A stretch of 64,000 nt of DNA, from NCBI GenBank assembly GCA_902362965.1, contig CABIYQ010000002.1, forward strand, positions 241,752-305,751. Direction: 5' to 3'. How positions within the stretch are numbered: the first letter of the stretch is position 1; each line of letters begins with the position of its first letter. Source of the DNA: Oscillospiraceae bacterium (GTDB lineage Bacteria > Bacillota > Clostridia > Oscillospirales > Ruminococcaceae). This document shows, in pieces, positions 24,847 through 33,220 of the stretch. The notes beneath the pieces were generated by a model. It was given only the letters and a program-made list of their open reading frames with translations, was not told where the DNA came from and searched no databases. The position numbers and the translations under genes were made by a program.

Positions 24847-25656
24847 TTATTTTTCCAGATTTCTCACATAGTGAAAAAGATACTGCTGGGCAATTCCCTC
24901 AATTTTCTTAGTGCAGTCCGGTAGACCGTCAGGGTAGTATTTTTCCATAACCCGTTTTATCCATACGTCAACAGGAAAAGCGTCACATCGGTGCATACCG
25001 AACAGCAGTACGCATTCTGCAACCTTCGGGCCTACTCCTTTAATAGTCATAAGCGCTTTTCTTGCATCATCAATGGGCATTTCTTTGATTTCTCTTAGAT
25101 TTATTTCACCTGACGCTGTTTTACATGCGGCGTCAACCAGATATTTTGCACGGAATCCGGAGCGCAGATATCCTAGGCTTTCCACTGTTTCCTGTGCCAT
25201 TTCCGAGGCAGTGGGGAAATGTCCGTAATGCTCGCAAAGTCTGGAAATTATTGTTTTTATCCGTGGAATATTATTATTTTGTGAAATAATAAATGAACAA
25301 AGACATTCCCAACTGTCCTGTTTAAGAAGTCTTATTCCGCCTGCAAATTCACAGGCCTTTTTTAAAGTTTCATCTGATGATAGTCTGGTTTTGATTTCGC
25401 AGTAGTCTTTTTCAAAATCAAAATAATCAATCCAGATATTTTCAAAATCTTCTTTTGTGGTATTATGAAAAATAAATTTTTCACCGTCATGGGAAATTGT
25501 TAAAGGCTTATCCAGAAAAAAGCCTGTATATGTACATTTATAGTCAGATTCTAATTTTTCCCATCGGAAGGCCTGACCGCAATCAAGAGTTTCGTCAAGA
25601 TCAAAGTCCGGCTGTATCAGTTCTATGTTATTTCCGTTTTCTTTATAATTCGTCAT
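24847..25656 (-). CDS. 8-oxoguanine DNA glycosylase/AP lyase, OGG1 type
   Basis: 269 residues. The N-terminal OGG domain (DETLDCGQAFRWEKLESDY) is followed by the HhH-GPD fold: catalytic lysine in GFRAKYLVDAA, the hairpin IKGVGPKVAECVLLFG and the aspartate in AFPVDVWIKRV. It removes oxidised guanine from DNA and cuts the strand. This eukaryote-like OGG1 class is common in clostridia. The frame could begin at GTG 25665, but the ribosome site GAGGTG overlaps that codon, so ATG 25656 is used. No iron-sulfur cluster cysteines are present, unlike MutY or Nth. Confidence 0.9.
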   Translation of the reverse strand: MTNYKENGNNIELIQPDFDLDETLDCGQAFRWEKLESDYKCTYTGFFLDKPLTISHDGEKFIFHNTTKEDFENIWIDYFDFEKDYCEIKTRLSSDETLKKACEFAGGIRLLKQDSWECLCSFIISQNNNIPRIKTIISRLCEHYGHFPTASEMAQETVESLGYLRSGFRAKYLVDAACKTASGEINLREIKEMPIDDARKALMTIKGVGPKVAECVLLFGMHRCDAFPVDVWIKRVMEKYYPDGLPDCTKKIEGIAQQYLFHYVRNLEK

Positions 25657-25767
25657 TATTTTCACCTCAAAAATTATTATACATTATGATAATGAAAAAA
25701 TCAACAGTTGACATTTTTTATATAAAACTATATAATTTAAATATATAATAATGAAACGGAGGCTGTT

Positions 25768-26682
25768 ATGAAAAAATTGATTTGTACTACTTTACTGTGC
25801 TTAATTACAGTCGCATTTGTCGGTTGTAATGAAATAAAAGAGACAAATGCATCAGTTTCAGAATCTGCTGCTGAAAAACAGAATGACAATTCTTCGGATG
25901 AATCATCTGAGGAAGAACTCAGACCCCGTGACAGAGAGATCAATACGGATACAGATTTTGTTTTTGATGATGCCGGTGTTTTAAGTGCAGATGAACTGGA
26001 AAATTTAAATACATATACGGCATGGCTTGCAAAAACATTTAAAATTAATGCAGCGGTAGTTATAACTGATAATATCGGAGATAAAGAACCTGATAAATAT
26101 GCAGAAGAATACTATAATGATCTATACAGCGGCGACGGTATTCTGTTTTTACTGAATAATGATACAAATACGGACTATATTTACCGTAAAGGTTTTCCGT
26201 CAAAGTTTATTGCCGATGATGATATAGAAATGCTTTTTGCAGAAATTTCCCCGTTGCTTGTAAAGGGCGATTATATGTCCGCAGCTAAGCGTGTTCTGGA
26301 AACTGCTGAGCTAAAGCTTCCTGAATATATTACCGATAAAAGCGGTACGCTTTCAAAGGAAGAAATATCTGAGCTAAATGGTAAATTAAAAGACGCTGCA
26401 GGGGAAAATGGTTTGAATGTGTATTTGGTAAATGATATCGGAGAGCAGTCTATTGAGGACTATGCTAATGAAAAATTCAATGATTATTATGCAGTAAGTT
26501 CAAGTAGTAATGCTATGCTGGTTATAAATACTGCAAACGGCGACTGTTTTGTTTGTACATCAGGCAGTATGGAGTATCTTTCCGACAGCCAGGAGGATAT
26601 CCAAAAAGCAGTACGATCATGTATTAAAGAATCGGACGGCAAAAAACACTTGACTGTATGTCTGCTGTGGATAAGCTTTTGA
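25768..26682 (+). CDS. TPM-domain lipoprotein, C terminus apparently frameshifted
   Basis: 304 residues. The lipoprotein signal ends VAFVGC; a Ser/Glu-rich linker follows. Two copies of the TPM (YgcG/thylakoid phosphatase) fold come next: VFDDAGVLSADELENLN (about 68-175) and ITDKSGTLSKEEISELN (about 188-300). Such proteins are membrane-anchored and of unsettled function. The last 11 residues HLTVCLLWISF do not look like the first copy, while the -1 frame after the A6 run at 26641-26646 gives TLDCMSAVDKLLTFIQ, parallel to DYMSAAKRVLETAEL of copy one, with stop at 26696. This suggests a lost A or a frameshift. Confidence 0.75.
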   Translation: MKKLICTTLLCLITVAFVGCNEIKETNASVSESAAEKQNDNSSDESSEEELRPRDREINTDTDFVFDDAGVLSADELENLNTYTAWLAKTFKINAAVVITDNIGDKEPDKYAEEYYNDLYSGDGILFLLNNDTNTDYIYRKGFPSKFIADDDIEMLFAEISPLLVKGDYMSAAKRVLETAELKLPEYITDKSGTLSKEEISELNGKLKDAAGENGLNVYLVNDIGEQSIEDYANEKFNDYYAVSSSSNAMLVINTANGDCFVCTSGSMEYLSDSQEDIQKAVRSCIKESDGKKHLTVCLLWISF

Positions 26683-26723
26683 CTTTCATACAGTAAATTT
26701 TGATATTTTTTTACTATTTTTCA

Positions 26724-26752
26724 TTGCTTTTTTTTCCGTTATAGGTTATAAT
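26724..26752 (+). promoter_or_regulatory. fba promoter
   Basis: TTGCTT (26724-26729), 17 bases, TATAAT (26747-26752). Confidence 0.55.
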
Positions 26753-26794
26753 ATTAATATTGATATTTTTTAAAAACATTTAGGAGGACGAAAA

Positions 26795-27658
26795 ATGTTA
26801 GTATCAGCTAAAGAAATGCTCAATAAGGCAAGAGAAGGAAAATATGCAGTTGGTCAGTTCAACATCAATAACCTTGAATGGACTAAGGCTATTCTCCTTA
26901 CAGCTCAGGAATGCAATTCACCTGTTATTTTAGGTGTTTCCGAGGGAGCCGGAAAATATATGTGCGGCTATAAAACGGTTGTTGGCATGGTAAATGGCAT
27001 GCTTGAAGAACTGAACATTACAGTTCCGGTTGCTCTTCACCTTGATCACGGTTCATTTGAAGGCGCTAAGGCATGTATTAATGCAGGTTTTTCTTCAATT
27101 ATGTTTGACGGTTCTCACTATGCCATTGAAGAAAATATTGCTAAAACTACGGAGCTTGTAAACGCTTGTAATGTTCTTGGTCTTTCACTTGAAGCTGAAG
27201 TAGGTTCTATCGGCGGTGAGGAAGACGGCGTTATCGGTGCAGGCGAATGTGCTGATCCTGACGAATGCAAGGCTATTGCTGATCTGGGAGTTACAATGCT
27301 AGCAGCAGGTATCGGTAATATTCATGGTAAATATCCTGAAAACTGGGCAGGTCTTTCATTTGAAACTCTGGCTGCTGTTAAGGAAAAGGTTGGAGATATG
27401 CCTTTAGTACTTCACGGCGGTACAGGTATTCCTGAAGACATGATCAAGAAGGCTATTTCACTTGGCGTTGCTAAGATCAATGTTAATACAGAATGCCAGC
27501 TTTCATTCCAGGAAGCTACAAGAAAGTACATTGAAGAAGGTAAGGATCAGCAGGGTAAGGGATTTGATCCAAGAAAGCTTCTTGCACCTGGTTTTGAAGC
27601 AATTAAGGCAACAGTTAAAGAAAAGATGGAACTCTTCGGTTCTATTGGTAAGGCTTGA
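26795..27658 (+). CDS. fba: Class II fructose-bisphosphate aldolase
   Basis: 287 residues. The zinc histidines and catalytic aspartate are in VALHLDHGS, GNIHGKYPEN and LHGGTGIPEDM; INVNTECQL binds substrate phosphate. It splits fructose-1,6-bisphosphate in glycolysis. ATG follows AGGAGGACGAAAA. Codons are strongly biased to the set used in highly expressed genes (GGT, AAG, CTT), as expected. Tagatose-bisphosphate aldolase is the nearest alternative; the context of glk and glycogen genes favours the glycolytic role. Confidence 0.93.
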   Translation: MLVSAKEMLNKAREGKYAVGQFNINNLEWTKAILLTAQECNSPVILGVSEGAGKYMCGYKTVVGMVNGMLEELNITVPVALHLDHGSFEGAKACINAGFSSIMFDGSHYAIEENIAKTTELVNACNVLGLSLEAEVGSIGGEEDGVIGAGECADPDECKAIADLGVTMLAAGIGNIHGKYPENWAGLSFETLAAVKEKVGDMPLVLHGGTGIPEDMIKKAISLGVAKINVNTECQLSFQEATRKYIEEGKDQQGKGFDPRKLLAPGFEAIKATVKEKMELFGSIGKA

Positions 27659-27680
27659 TTCTAAATTTAATACTATATTT

Positions 27681-27710
27681 AATGCCTGTCTTTTTAGACG
27701 GGCATTTTGT
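27681..27710. terminator. Intrinsic terminator of fba
   Basis: AATGCCTGTCT pairs with AGACGGGCATT (one G-T pair), loop TTTT, then TTG. It lies between convergent fba and the LRR gene. Confidence 0.75.
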
Positions 27711-27721
27711 ATATTATAATT

Positions 27722-28768
27722 TTATATGTTATTGTCATAAGCGATATTGTTGGCCTTGGCATATTGTTCAGCATATGAGCCTTTGGGAGTATGTATGATA
27801 AGATTATCATCGCAGTGATTAAAAGATGAATCTTCGATTTTCTGAACGCTTGCCGGAATATTTACATTTGCCAGAGATTCACAGTACTCAAATGCACCAT
27901 CGCCGATTTCGATGCAGCCTTCGTTGATATTGACAAATTCAAGTTTTTTGCAGTATTCAAAAGCGTCTCCTCCGATAGTTTCAACACTGGAAGGGATATC
28001 TATTTTTTCAAGTGACTTACAATACTGAAAAGCAGTTGCTTCAATAGAGGTAATGCCGTCTTCTATTTCAAATTCTGTAAATTCACCGTAAGCATACTGT
28101 GCGGCTCTTATAACATTTTCATTTGAGTTTTCTTGATATTCGGCATAAACGTTGTCTGAAGATATCTGTTTGCTAAAAGCATAATCGTCAGCATATGAGT
28201 TTTTAGGAGAATGTATAGTTACTGCATGGCAATTTCCAAAGGCATTGTCGCTTATACTGGTTACTGATTCGGGAAGATTAACGTCCTTTAGTGACGGACA
28301 GCTCCAAAAAGCTGTATCTCCTATAATTTTGAGTCCTTCTTCAGCGTTTATGTATTTAAGACCGGCACAGCTCCAGAATGCGCTTGCACCGATTTGTGTA
28401 ACTGATGCAGGAATGTCTACAGCTTCGATATAGTCAATGCTCCAGAACGCTCCGTCAGCTATTTTTTTAACGCCGTCTGGAATGACTACATGGCTGTCAA
28501 CGCCGTTATAACTCACAAGAATATCCTTGCTGATTACAAAATCATCAGCTTGATCATGACTGTCTGATTTTAATAATTCTTCAATTTTATTTTCTTTTGT
28601 AGAACTTTCTTCTGATGAAGTCTCAGCTTCGGCATTTTCTTCAGTTTGCTGTATGCTTGATTCTGAAGAAGTTTCATTTTTGTTCGCTGTATCACTGCCG
28701 CATGAAATCATAAATACATTTAATGATGCTATTACTCCGATAACGGCAATTTTTTTAATTATTTCCAT
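27722..28768 (-). CDS. BspA-type leucine-rich repeat lipoprotein
   Basis: 348 residues. Lipoprotein signal with SLNVFMISCGSD; a Ser/Glu-rich linker to about residue 70; then LRR_5 (BspA/Treponema type) repeats such as IADGAFWSIDYIEAVDIPAS, repeated about eight times in two blocks separated by a non-repeat strip near residues 180-215 (HSPKNSYADDYAF). The same HTPKGSYAEQYAK cap closes the second block, so the protein is an internal duplication. Surface LRR_5 proteins often act in adhesion. ATG follows AGAAAGGAT. Monocistronic. Confidence 0.85.
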   Translation of the reverse strand: MEIIKKIAVIGVIASLNVFMISCGSDTANKNETSSESSIQQTEENAEAETSSEESSTKENKIEELLKSDSHDQADDFVISKDILVSYNGVDSHVVIPDGVKKIADGAFWSIDYIEAVDIPASVTQIGASAFWSCAGLKYINAEEGLKIIGDTAFWSCPSLKDVNLPESVTSISDNAFGNCHAVTIHSPKNSYADDYAFSKQISSDNVYAEYQENSNENVIRAAQYAYGEFTEFEIEDGITSIEATAFQYCKSLEKIDIPSSVETIGGDAFEYCKKLEFVNINEGCIEIGDGAFEYCESLANVNIPASVQKIEDSSFNHCDDNLIIHTPKGSYAEQYAKANNIAYDNNI

Positions 28769-28853
28769 AATCGTATATCCTTTCTTAATTATTAATCTTA
28801 TTAATTATAGCATTTATGTAGTTTTTTGTCAAATTTGGTGTATATTGTTATTT

Positions 28854-28886
28854 AAAAATACCCGTCTTTTTAGACGGGTATTTTTT
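28854..28886 (-). terminator. Intrinsic terminator
   Basis: Perfect stem AAAAATACCCGTCT/AGACGGGTATTTTT with loop TTTT just past the stop of the BofC-like gene; T runs on both strands. Confidence 0.88.
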
Positions 28887-28889
28887 ATA

Positions 28890-29231
28890 TTATGATGTAT
28901 AATCTTCAATTAGTGTGGCAAGTTTAATTTCATCTTCTGCAAAAATTCCGTCTGACAGTAATTTTTTATCATAGTCGGTCATAACATTTATACTGACTCC
29001 AAGCATTTTGAACGGCGTATCGCTGTTTCCTCTGAAAACTGCAAGTTCCCCGTTATATTCCTTTAAATAATATCCGATTGCGACGGGCTGCGTTTCGGTT
29101 ATGGCACTTTCTGCCATTTGTTCCGCGCGTATTCTTTGATTATTAATACTATTTGAAATAGTAATTATAATAATAATGGCTGAAACTGTCATTCCTGCAA
29201 GCAAAACTGCCAAAGTTACCCGTCTGCTCAT
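28890..29231 (-). CDS. BofC C-terminal-like domain protein, membrane anchored
   Basis: 113 residues. An N-terminal membrane segment (VTLAVLLAGMTVSAIIIIIT) is followed by a domain reading YYLKEYNGELAVFRG, a VSINVMTDYDKKLLSDGI region and LIEDYTS at the end. This is the pattern of the BofC C-terminal domain seen in many clostridial proteins; Bacillus BofC controls SpoIVB protease in sporulation, but these short relatives have no proven role. The start 29231 follows TGGAGGAATTTTAT; upstream in-frame codons precede that site. Divergent from the PBP gene. Confidence 0.7.
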   Translation of the reverse strand: MSRRVTLAVLLAGMTVSAIIIIITISNSINNQRIRAEQMAESAITETQPVAIGYYLKEYNGELAVFRGNSDTPFKMLGVSINVMTDYDKKLLSDGIFAEDEIKLATLIEDYTS

Positions 29232-29313
29232 ATAAAATTCCTCCATTTTTTGGTGTTTCACTTATTATTGACCGGAATTTTTAAAATATACCATCTATTT
29301 TTCAAAAAAACTC

Positions 29314-29342
29314 TTAACACTTTGCTTAAAATGTGCTATAAT
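29314..29342 (+). promoter_or_regulatory. PBP operon promoter
   Basis: TTAACA (29314-29319), 17 bases, TATAAT (29337-29342), about 80 bases before the PBP start. Confidence 0.65.
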
Positions 29343-29422
29343 ATAAAAGTATAAGCGTCTGTATTTATACATAGAGAAAAAATGATGCGCTTATATTATA
29401 AAATTTTAAGAGGTATTACAAA

Positions 29423-32056
29423 ATGGCTGATAACAAAAATAATAGAAAAGGTTCGGGAAATTACAGGGAAAATACCGGACGCAGCAAGTCCGGAGAATCA
29501 GTAAATCGATCCGGAAAGAATGCCGGCAGAAGATCTCCTTATGCCGCTTATACCGGTAAAGACGGAACTTATAAAAAGCCGTCCGGAAAAACCGGAGGAT
29601 CATCCCATGCAGGAAGAACCGACTCCAACAACGAACAGTTTAAAAAAGAAAGTACGGCTGCCGATAACGTCAGGAGAACTGCGTCTCAGAATGCAAGGCA
29701 TACAGTTAGAAAAAAGCCTGAAAATCCTAAGGTAAAAATAGCAAAGAAAATTGCTGCGGTTCTGGGAACTACTTTGCTGTCTATTTTTCTGGTAGTCGTT
29801 ATAACCGGAACTATTGTCGCTACTGCAATGACCGTATATGTGCTTGAATTTATGGATGAATCTACGGACGTTACCATTAAAGAATTGGAAAATAGTGCAA
29901 ATACAATCGTTTATGCTCAGGACGGCGATAAGCTGGTTCAGCTTTATGCAGTAACCAGTGAAGTTCAGCGTATACCGGTAGATATTGAGCAAATTCCTCA
30001 GCATGTCAGAGACGCCTTTGTGTGCGTTGAGGACGAACGTTTTTACTCTCATGAAGGAGTTGATTATAAACGTACATTTGCGGCGTTTGCCAATATGTTT
30101 ATGCATATCTACGATACCAAGCAGGGTGGGTCTACGATCACTCAGCAGCTTATTAAAAATCTGACAGGTGACGATGATCCCAGTCCGGAGCGAAAAATAA
30201 GAGAAATTTTCAGAGCCATGCAGTTTGAAAAGAAATATTCTAAGGACGAAATTCTTGAAAATTACCTTAACTATATTGGTTTCGGAGGTCCGACTAACGG
30301 TATTCAGCTGGCGTCAATAAAATATTTCGGCAAGGATGTTTCAGAGCTTTCTATTGCAGAAGCGGCATGTCTGGCGGCAATTCCAAAAAGTCCGGAAACT
30401 ATTAATCCTTTTGCAGGGTATGAAGATGAAAATGGCAAATGGGTAAATACCGGTAAAGAGGCTAACAGAGAACGTCAGGAAAGCGTTCTTTATCACATGT
30501 ATGGAAACGGCGCCATTTCCTATGATCAGTATCAGGAAGCTCTTAATGAAAAATTGATTTTTACTGATTCGGAGGAATATAAGGAAGCTCATCCGGAGTC
30601 CGACGCTGAAGAACTTATGGACGAACAGAAAGCCAGTTCATGGGTTGTTGATACTGCACTCAGAGAATATGCGGCGGTATTAATGGAGGAATATGGTATT
30701 GACGAAGAAGAAGCGTTTAAGAGAATCAATACCGGAGGATATCAGATATATACTACAGTTGATTTGGAAATGCAGAAATATGTTGAAGAAAAATACAGCG
30801 ATCTTAATAATCTTATGGACGCAGAATCAAACAGTACTTGGGTAGATGAAGATGAAGACGGCGAATATGAGCAGCTGTATCCTGAATCTGCATTTATAGC
30901 AATGGATTATAACGGCAATATTTTAAGTATTGCAGGCGGCATAGGCGTTAAAGAAAAATTACTTATTTTTAACCGTGCAACCATGGCAAAAAGACAGCCA
31001 GGTTCATGTATAAAGCCTATAACTACTTATGGTCTGGCACTTTACAGTGACCATATTCATTGGGGAAGCATGTATAAGGACTCTCCTATAAAGCTTGAAG
31101 GTGAAAAATGGCCTGAAAACTATGACTATGTGTGGAGAGGATATAACATGTTTATTTTTGAAGCACTTAGAGAGTCCAGAAATACTGTTCCGGCACAGCT
31201 TTGTCAGGAGCTTACGCCTCAGGCAGTATTTAACTTCGCTACTCAGAATCTTAATGTGGACCTTGTAGATATTACAGAGGAGGGCGCTACTGATATTGCA
31301 TATGCTCCTCTTACAGTCGGAGCATTGACATATGGTATTTCTCCGCAGAATCTTGTGAATGCTTATATTCCTTATGGAAACGGCGGCACTTACTGTGACG
31401 CTCATATTGTGAGCAGGGTTGAAAGAGGAGATGGATCGGTAGTTTATGAAAACGACGGAAATCCCCATGAAGCCATTGATCCGGAAACTGCTTATGTTAT
31501 GAATCACCTTTTACAGGAGGTTATAAAAAACGGCACTGGTACGGCAGCTCAGCTTTCCAATAAAACCGTAGCCGGAAAAACCGGTACTTCCGAAGACTGG
31601 AACGACCTTTGCTTTGTTGGTTTGACTGAGGATTTTGTAAGCGGAGTATGGATAGGATATGATGAGAAACAGGAATTGAATCATGGTCTTTCATCAGCTC
31701 AGGTATGGTATAATATCATCGGCGAATATGCAAACAGTATTGAATCCGATAATAGTTATCCGGCATGTGATTCAGTTATTGAAGCGCCTATGTGTTCTTC
31801 GACGGGATTGATAGCAGGACCGTATTGCAGCAGCAGTATAACAGGTTACTGGAAATCCTCTAATGCGCCTACATGTGCTAATCATTCTTCCGCACCTAAA
31901 AAGGATGAAGAAACGCCTAAAGAAGATGAAAGCAGTGAAGATTCTGAAAGCTCGGAATCTTCTGAGAGCAGTCAGGATGAATCTTCATCTGTAGACTCTA
32001 GCAGTTCAGATTCTTCCGCTGACAATAGCAGTCAAGATGAACCGCCGTCTGAATAA
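29423..32056 (+). CDS. Class A penicillin-binding protein (PBP1a family)
   Basis: 877 residues. A basic, Gly/Ser-rich cytoplasmic tail of about 105 residues leads to one membrane helix (about 112-138). The GT51 glycosyltransferase has EDERFYSHEGVD (near 203) and QGGSTITQQLIKNL; the transpeptidase has the active serine in RQPGSCIKP (near 527), SRN, and KTGT (near 718). It polymerises and cross-links peptidoglycan at the membrane. The last 60 residues are a low-complexity Ser/Glu/Asp tail. ATG follows AGAGGTATTAC. The RNA methyltransferase starts 17 bases after the stop. Confidence 0.94.
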   Translation: MADNKNNRKGSGNYRENTGRSKSGESVNRSGKNAGRRSPYAAYTGKDGTYKKPSGKTGGSSHAGRTDSNNEQFKKESTAADNVRRTASQNARHTVRKKPENPKVKIAKKIAAVLGTTLLSIFLVVVITGTIVATAMTVYVLEFMDESTDVTIKELENSANTIVYAQDGDKLVQLYAVTSEVQRIPVDIEQIPQHVRDAFVCVEDERFYSHEGVDYKRTFAAFANMFMHIYDTKQGGSTITQQLIKNLTGDDDPSPERKIREIFRAMQFEKKYSKDEILENYLNYIGFGGPTNGIQLASIKYFGKDVSELSIAEAACLAAIPKSPETINPFAGYEDENGKWVNTGKEANRERQESVLYHMYGNGAISYDQYQEALNEKLIFTDSEEYKEAHPESDAEELMDEQKASSWVVDTALREYAAVLMEEYGIDEEEAFKRINTGGYQIYTTVDLEMQKYVEEKYSDLNNLMDAESNSTWVDEDEDGEYEQLYPESAFIAMDYNGNILSIAGGIGVKEKLLIFNRATMAKRQPGSCIKPITTYGLALYSDHIHWGSMYKDSPIKLEGEKWPENYDYVWRGYNMFIFEALRESRNTVPAQLCQELTPQAVFNFATQNLNVDLVDITEEGATDIAYAPLTVGALTYGISPQNLVNAYIPYGNGGTYCDAHIVSRVERGDGSVVYENDGNPHEAIDPETAYVMNHLLQEVIKNGTGTAAQLSNKTVAGKTGTSEDWNDLCFVGLTEDFVSGVWIGYDEKQELNHGLSSAQVWYNIIGEYANSIESDNSYPACDSVIEAPMCSSTGLIAGPYCSSSITGYWKSSNAPTCANHSSAPKKDEETPKEDESSEDSESSESSESSQDESSSVDSSSSDSSADNSSQDEPPSE

Positions 32057-32073
32057 AGAACAGGAGTTTAAGT

Positions 32074-33189
32074 TTGAAGGAAAAATTAAAAATAACTTGT
32101 CCGTGTCATTTCGGACTTGAAAGCGTATTAAAATTTGAAGTTACTAAAATCGGTGGTGAAAATATTACCGTTAAGGACGGTAGAGTTAGTTTTGATGGTG
32201 GATTTGATTTACTGGCAAGAGCAAATATCAGTCTGTCTACTGCCGAGCGAGTCTTGATTGAACTGGCTGAATTTCATGCTGAAACCTTTGAAGAGCTTTT
32301 TCAGGGAGTGAAAAAAATCCCGCTAGAAAATTTTATAGGAATTAAGGATGCATTTCCGGTAAAGGGACATTCACTTAATTCTGAGCTTCACAGCGTTCCG
32401 GACTGCCAATCCATAATAAAAAAGGCCGCTGTTGAACGGCTTAAAGAAAAGTACCATACAGGATGGTTTGAAGAAACAGGTGCGGTACACCAGATTCAGT
32501 TCAGCATACTGAAAAACAACGTAAATATTTATCTTGATACTTCCGGTGCAGGACTTCATAAAAGAGGTTACAGAAAAAACTCCAACGCAGCGCCAATTAA
32601 GGAAACTCTTGCGGCAGGAATAATCGATCTTGCAAGAGTGAGAAGTAATAGTACAGTTTGTGATCCATTCTGCGGAAGCGGAACATTCCTCATCGAATCC
32701 GCATTAAAAGCACTTAACATTCCTCCATGTATTAACAGGAAGTTTGCTGCTGAAAAATGGGATTGTATTGATGCATCAGTATGGAGGAGTGAAAGACAGC
32801 GTGCTATAAGCCTTGTAAATAAAAGTGCTGAGTTTAAGGCGTTCGGGTTTGATATTGACGAAGAGTCTGTCAGGCTGTCAATTGATAATAGTGCAAAAGC
32901 AGGCGTTAAATCAAGAATAAGAATTGAACAAGCTGATATTTGTGATTTTCAGCCTATGAATGCAATTACAGTCTGCAATCCGCCGTACGGCGAGAGAATG
33001 CTGGAAATAAGGGAAGCGGAACAGCTTTATAAAATAATGGGCGAAGTATTTAAGCCTGACAGCGAAAATCCATGCTACGTTATTTCTCCTCATGAGGACT
33101 TTGAAAGGTTCTTTGGCAAAAAAGCTGATAAAAAACGTAAACTTTATAACGGTATGATTAAATGTAATCTTTATATGTATTTTAAATAA
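32074..33189 (+). CDS. THUMP-domain class I SAM-dependent RNA methyltransferase (YpsC/RlmL-N type)
   Basis: 371 residues. N-terminal ferredoxin-like/THUMP region to about 155 (CHFGLESVLKFE start is typical), then the methyltransferase with LDTSGAGLHKRGYR, VCDPFCGSGTFLIE (SAM site) and the catalytic TVCNPPYGERM. Relatives methylate N2 of a guanine in 23S rRNA. The start is a TTG: AGGAG lies upstream and no ATG fits. It is co-transcribed with the PBP gene and ends at a long terminator that overlaps the end of the convergent GH9 gene. Confidence 0.88.
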   Translation: MKEKLKITCPCHFGLESVLKFEVTKIGGENITVKDGRVSFDGGFDLLARANISLSTAERVLIELAEFHAETFEELFQGVKKIPLENFIGIKDAFPVKGHSLNSELHSVPDCQSIIKKAAVERLKEKYHTGWFEETGAVHQIQFSILKNNVNIYLDTSGAGLHKRGYRKNSNAAPIKETLAAGIIDLARVRSNSTVCDPFCGSGTFLIESALKALNIPPCINRKFAAEKWDCIDASVWRSERQRAISLVNKSAEFKAFGFDIDEESVRLSIDNSAKAGVKSRIRIEQADICDFQPMNAITVCNPPYGERMLEIREAEQLYKIMGEVFKPDSENPCYVISPHEDFERFFGKKADKKRKLYNGMIKCNLYMYFK

Positions 33190-33220
33190 AAAATCGGGTT
33201 CATCTGAACCCGATTTTATT
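33190..33220. terminator. Bidirectional intrinsic terminator
   Basis: AAAATCGGGTT pairs with AACCCGATTTT around loop CATCTG; a T run follows on the plus strand and one is formed on the minus strand as well. Confidence 0.85.
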
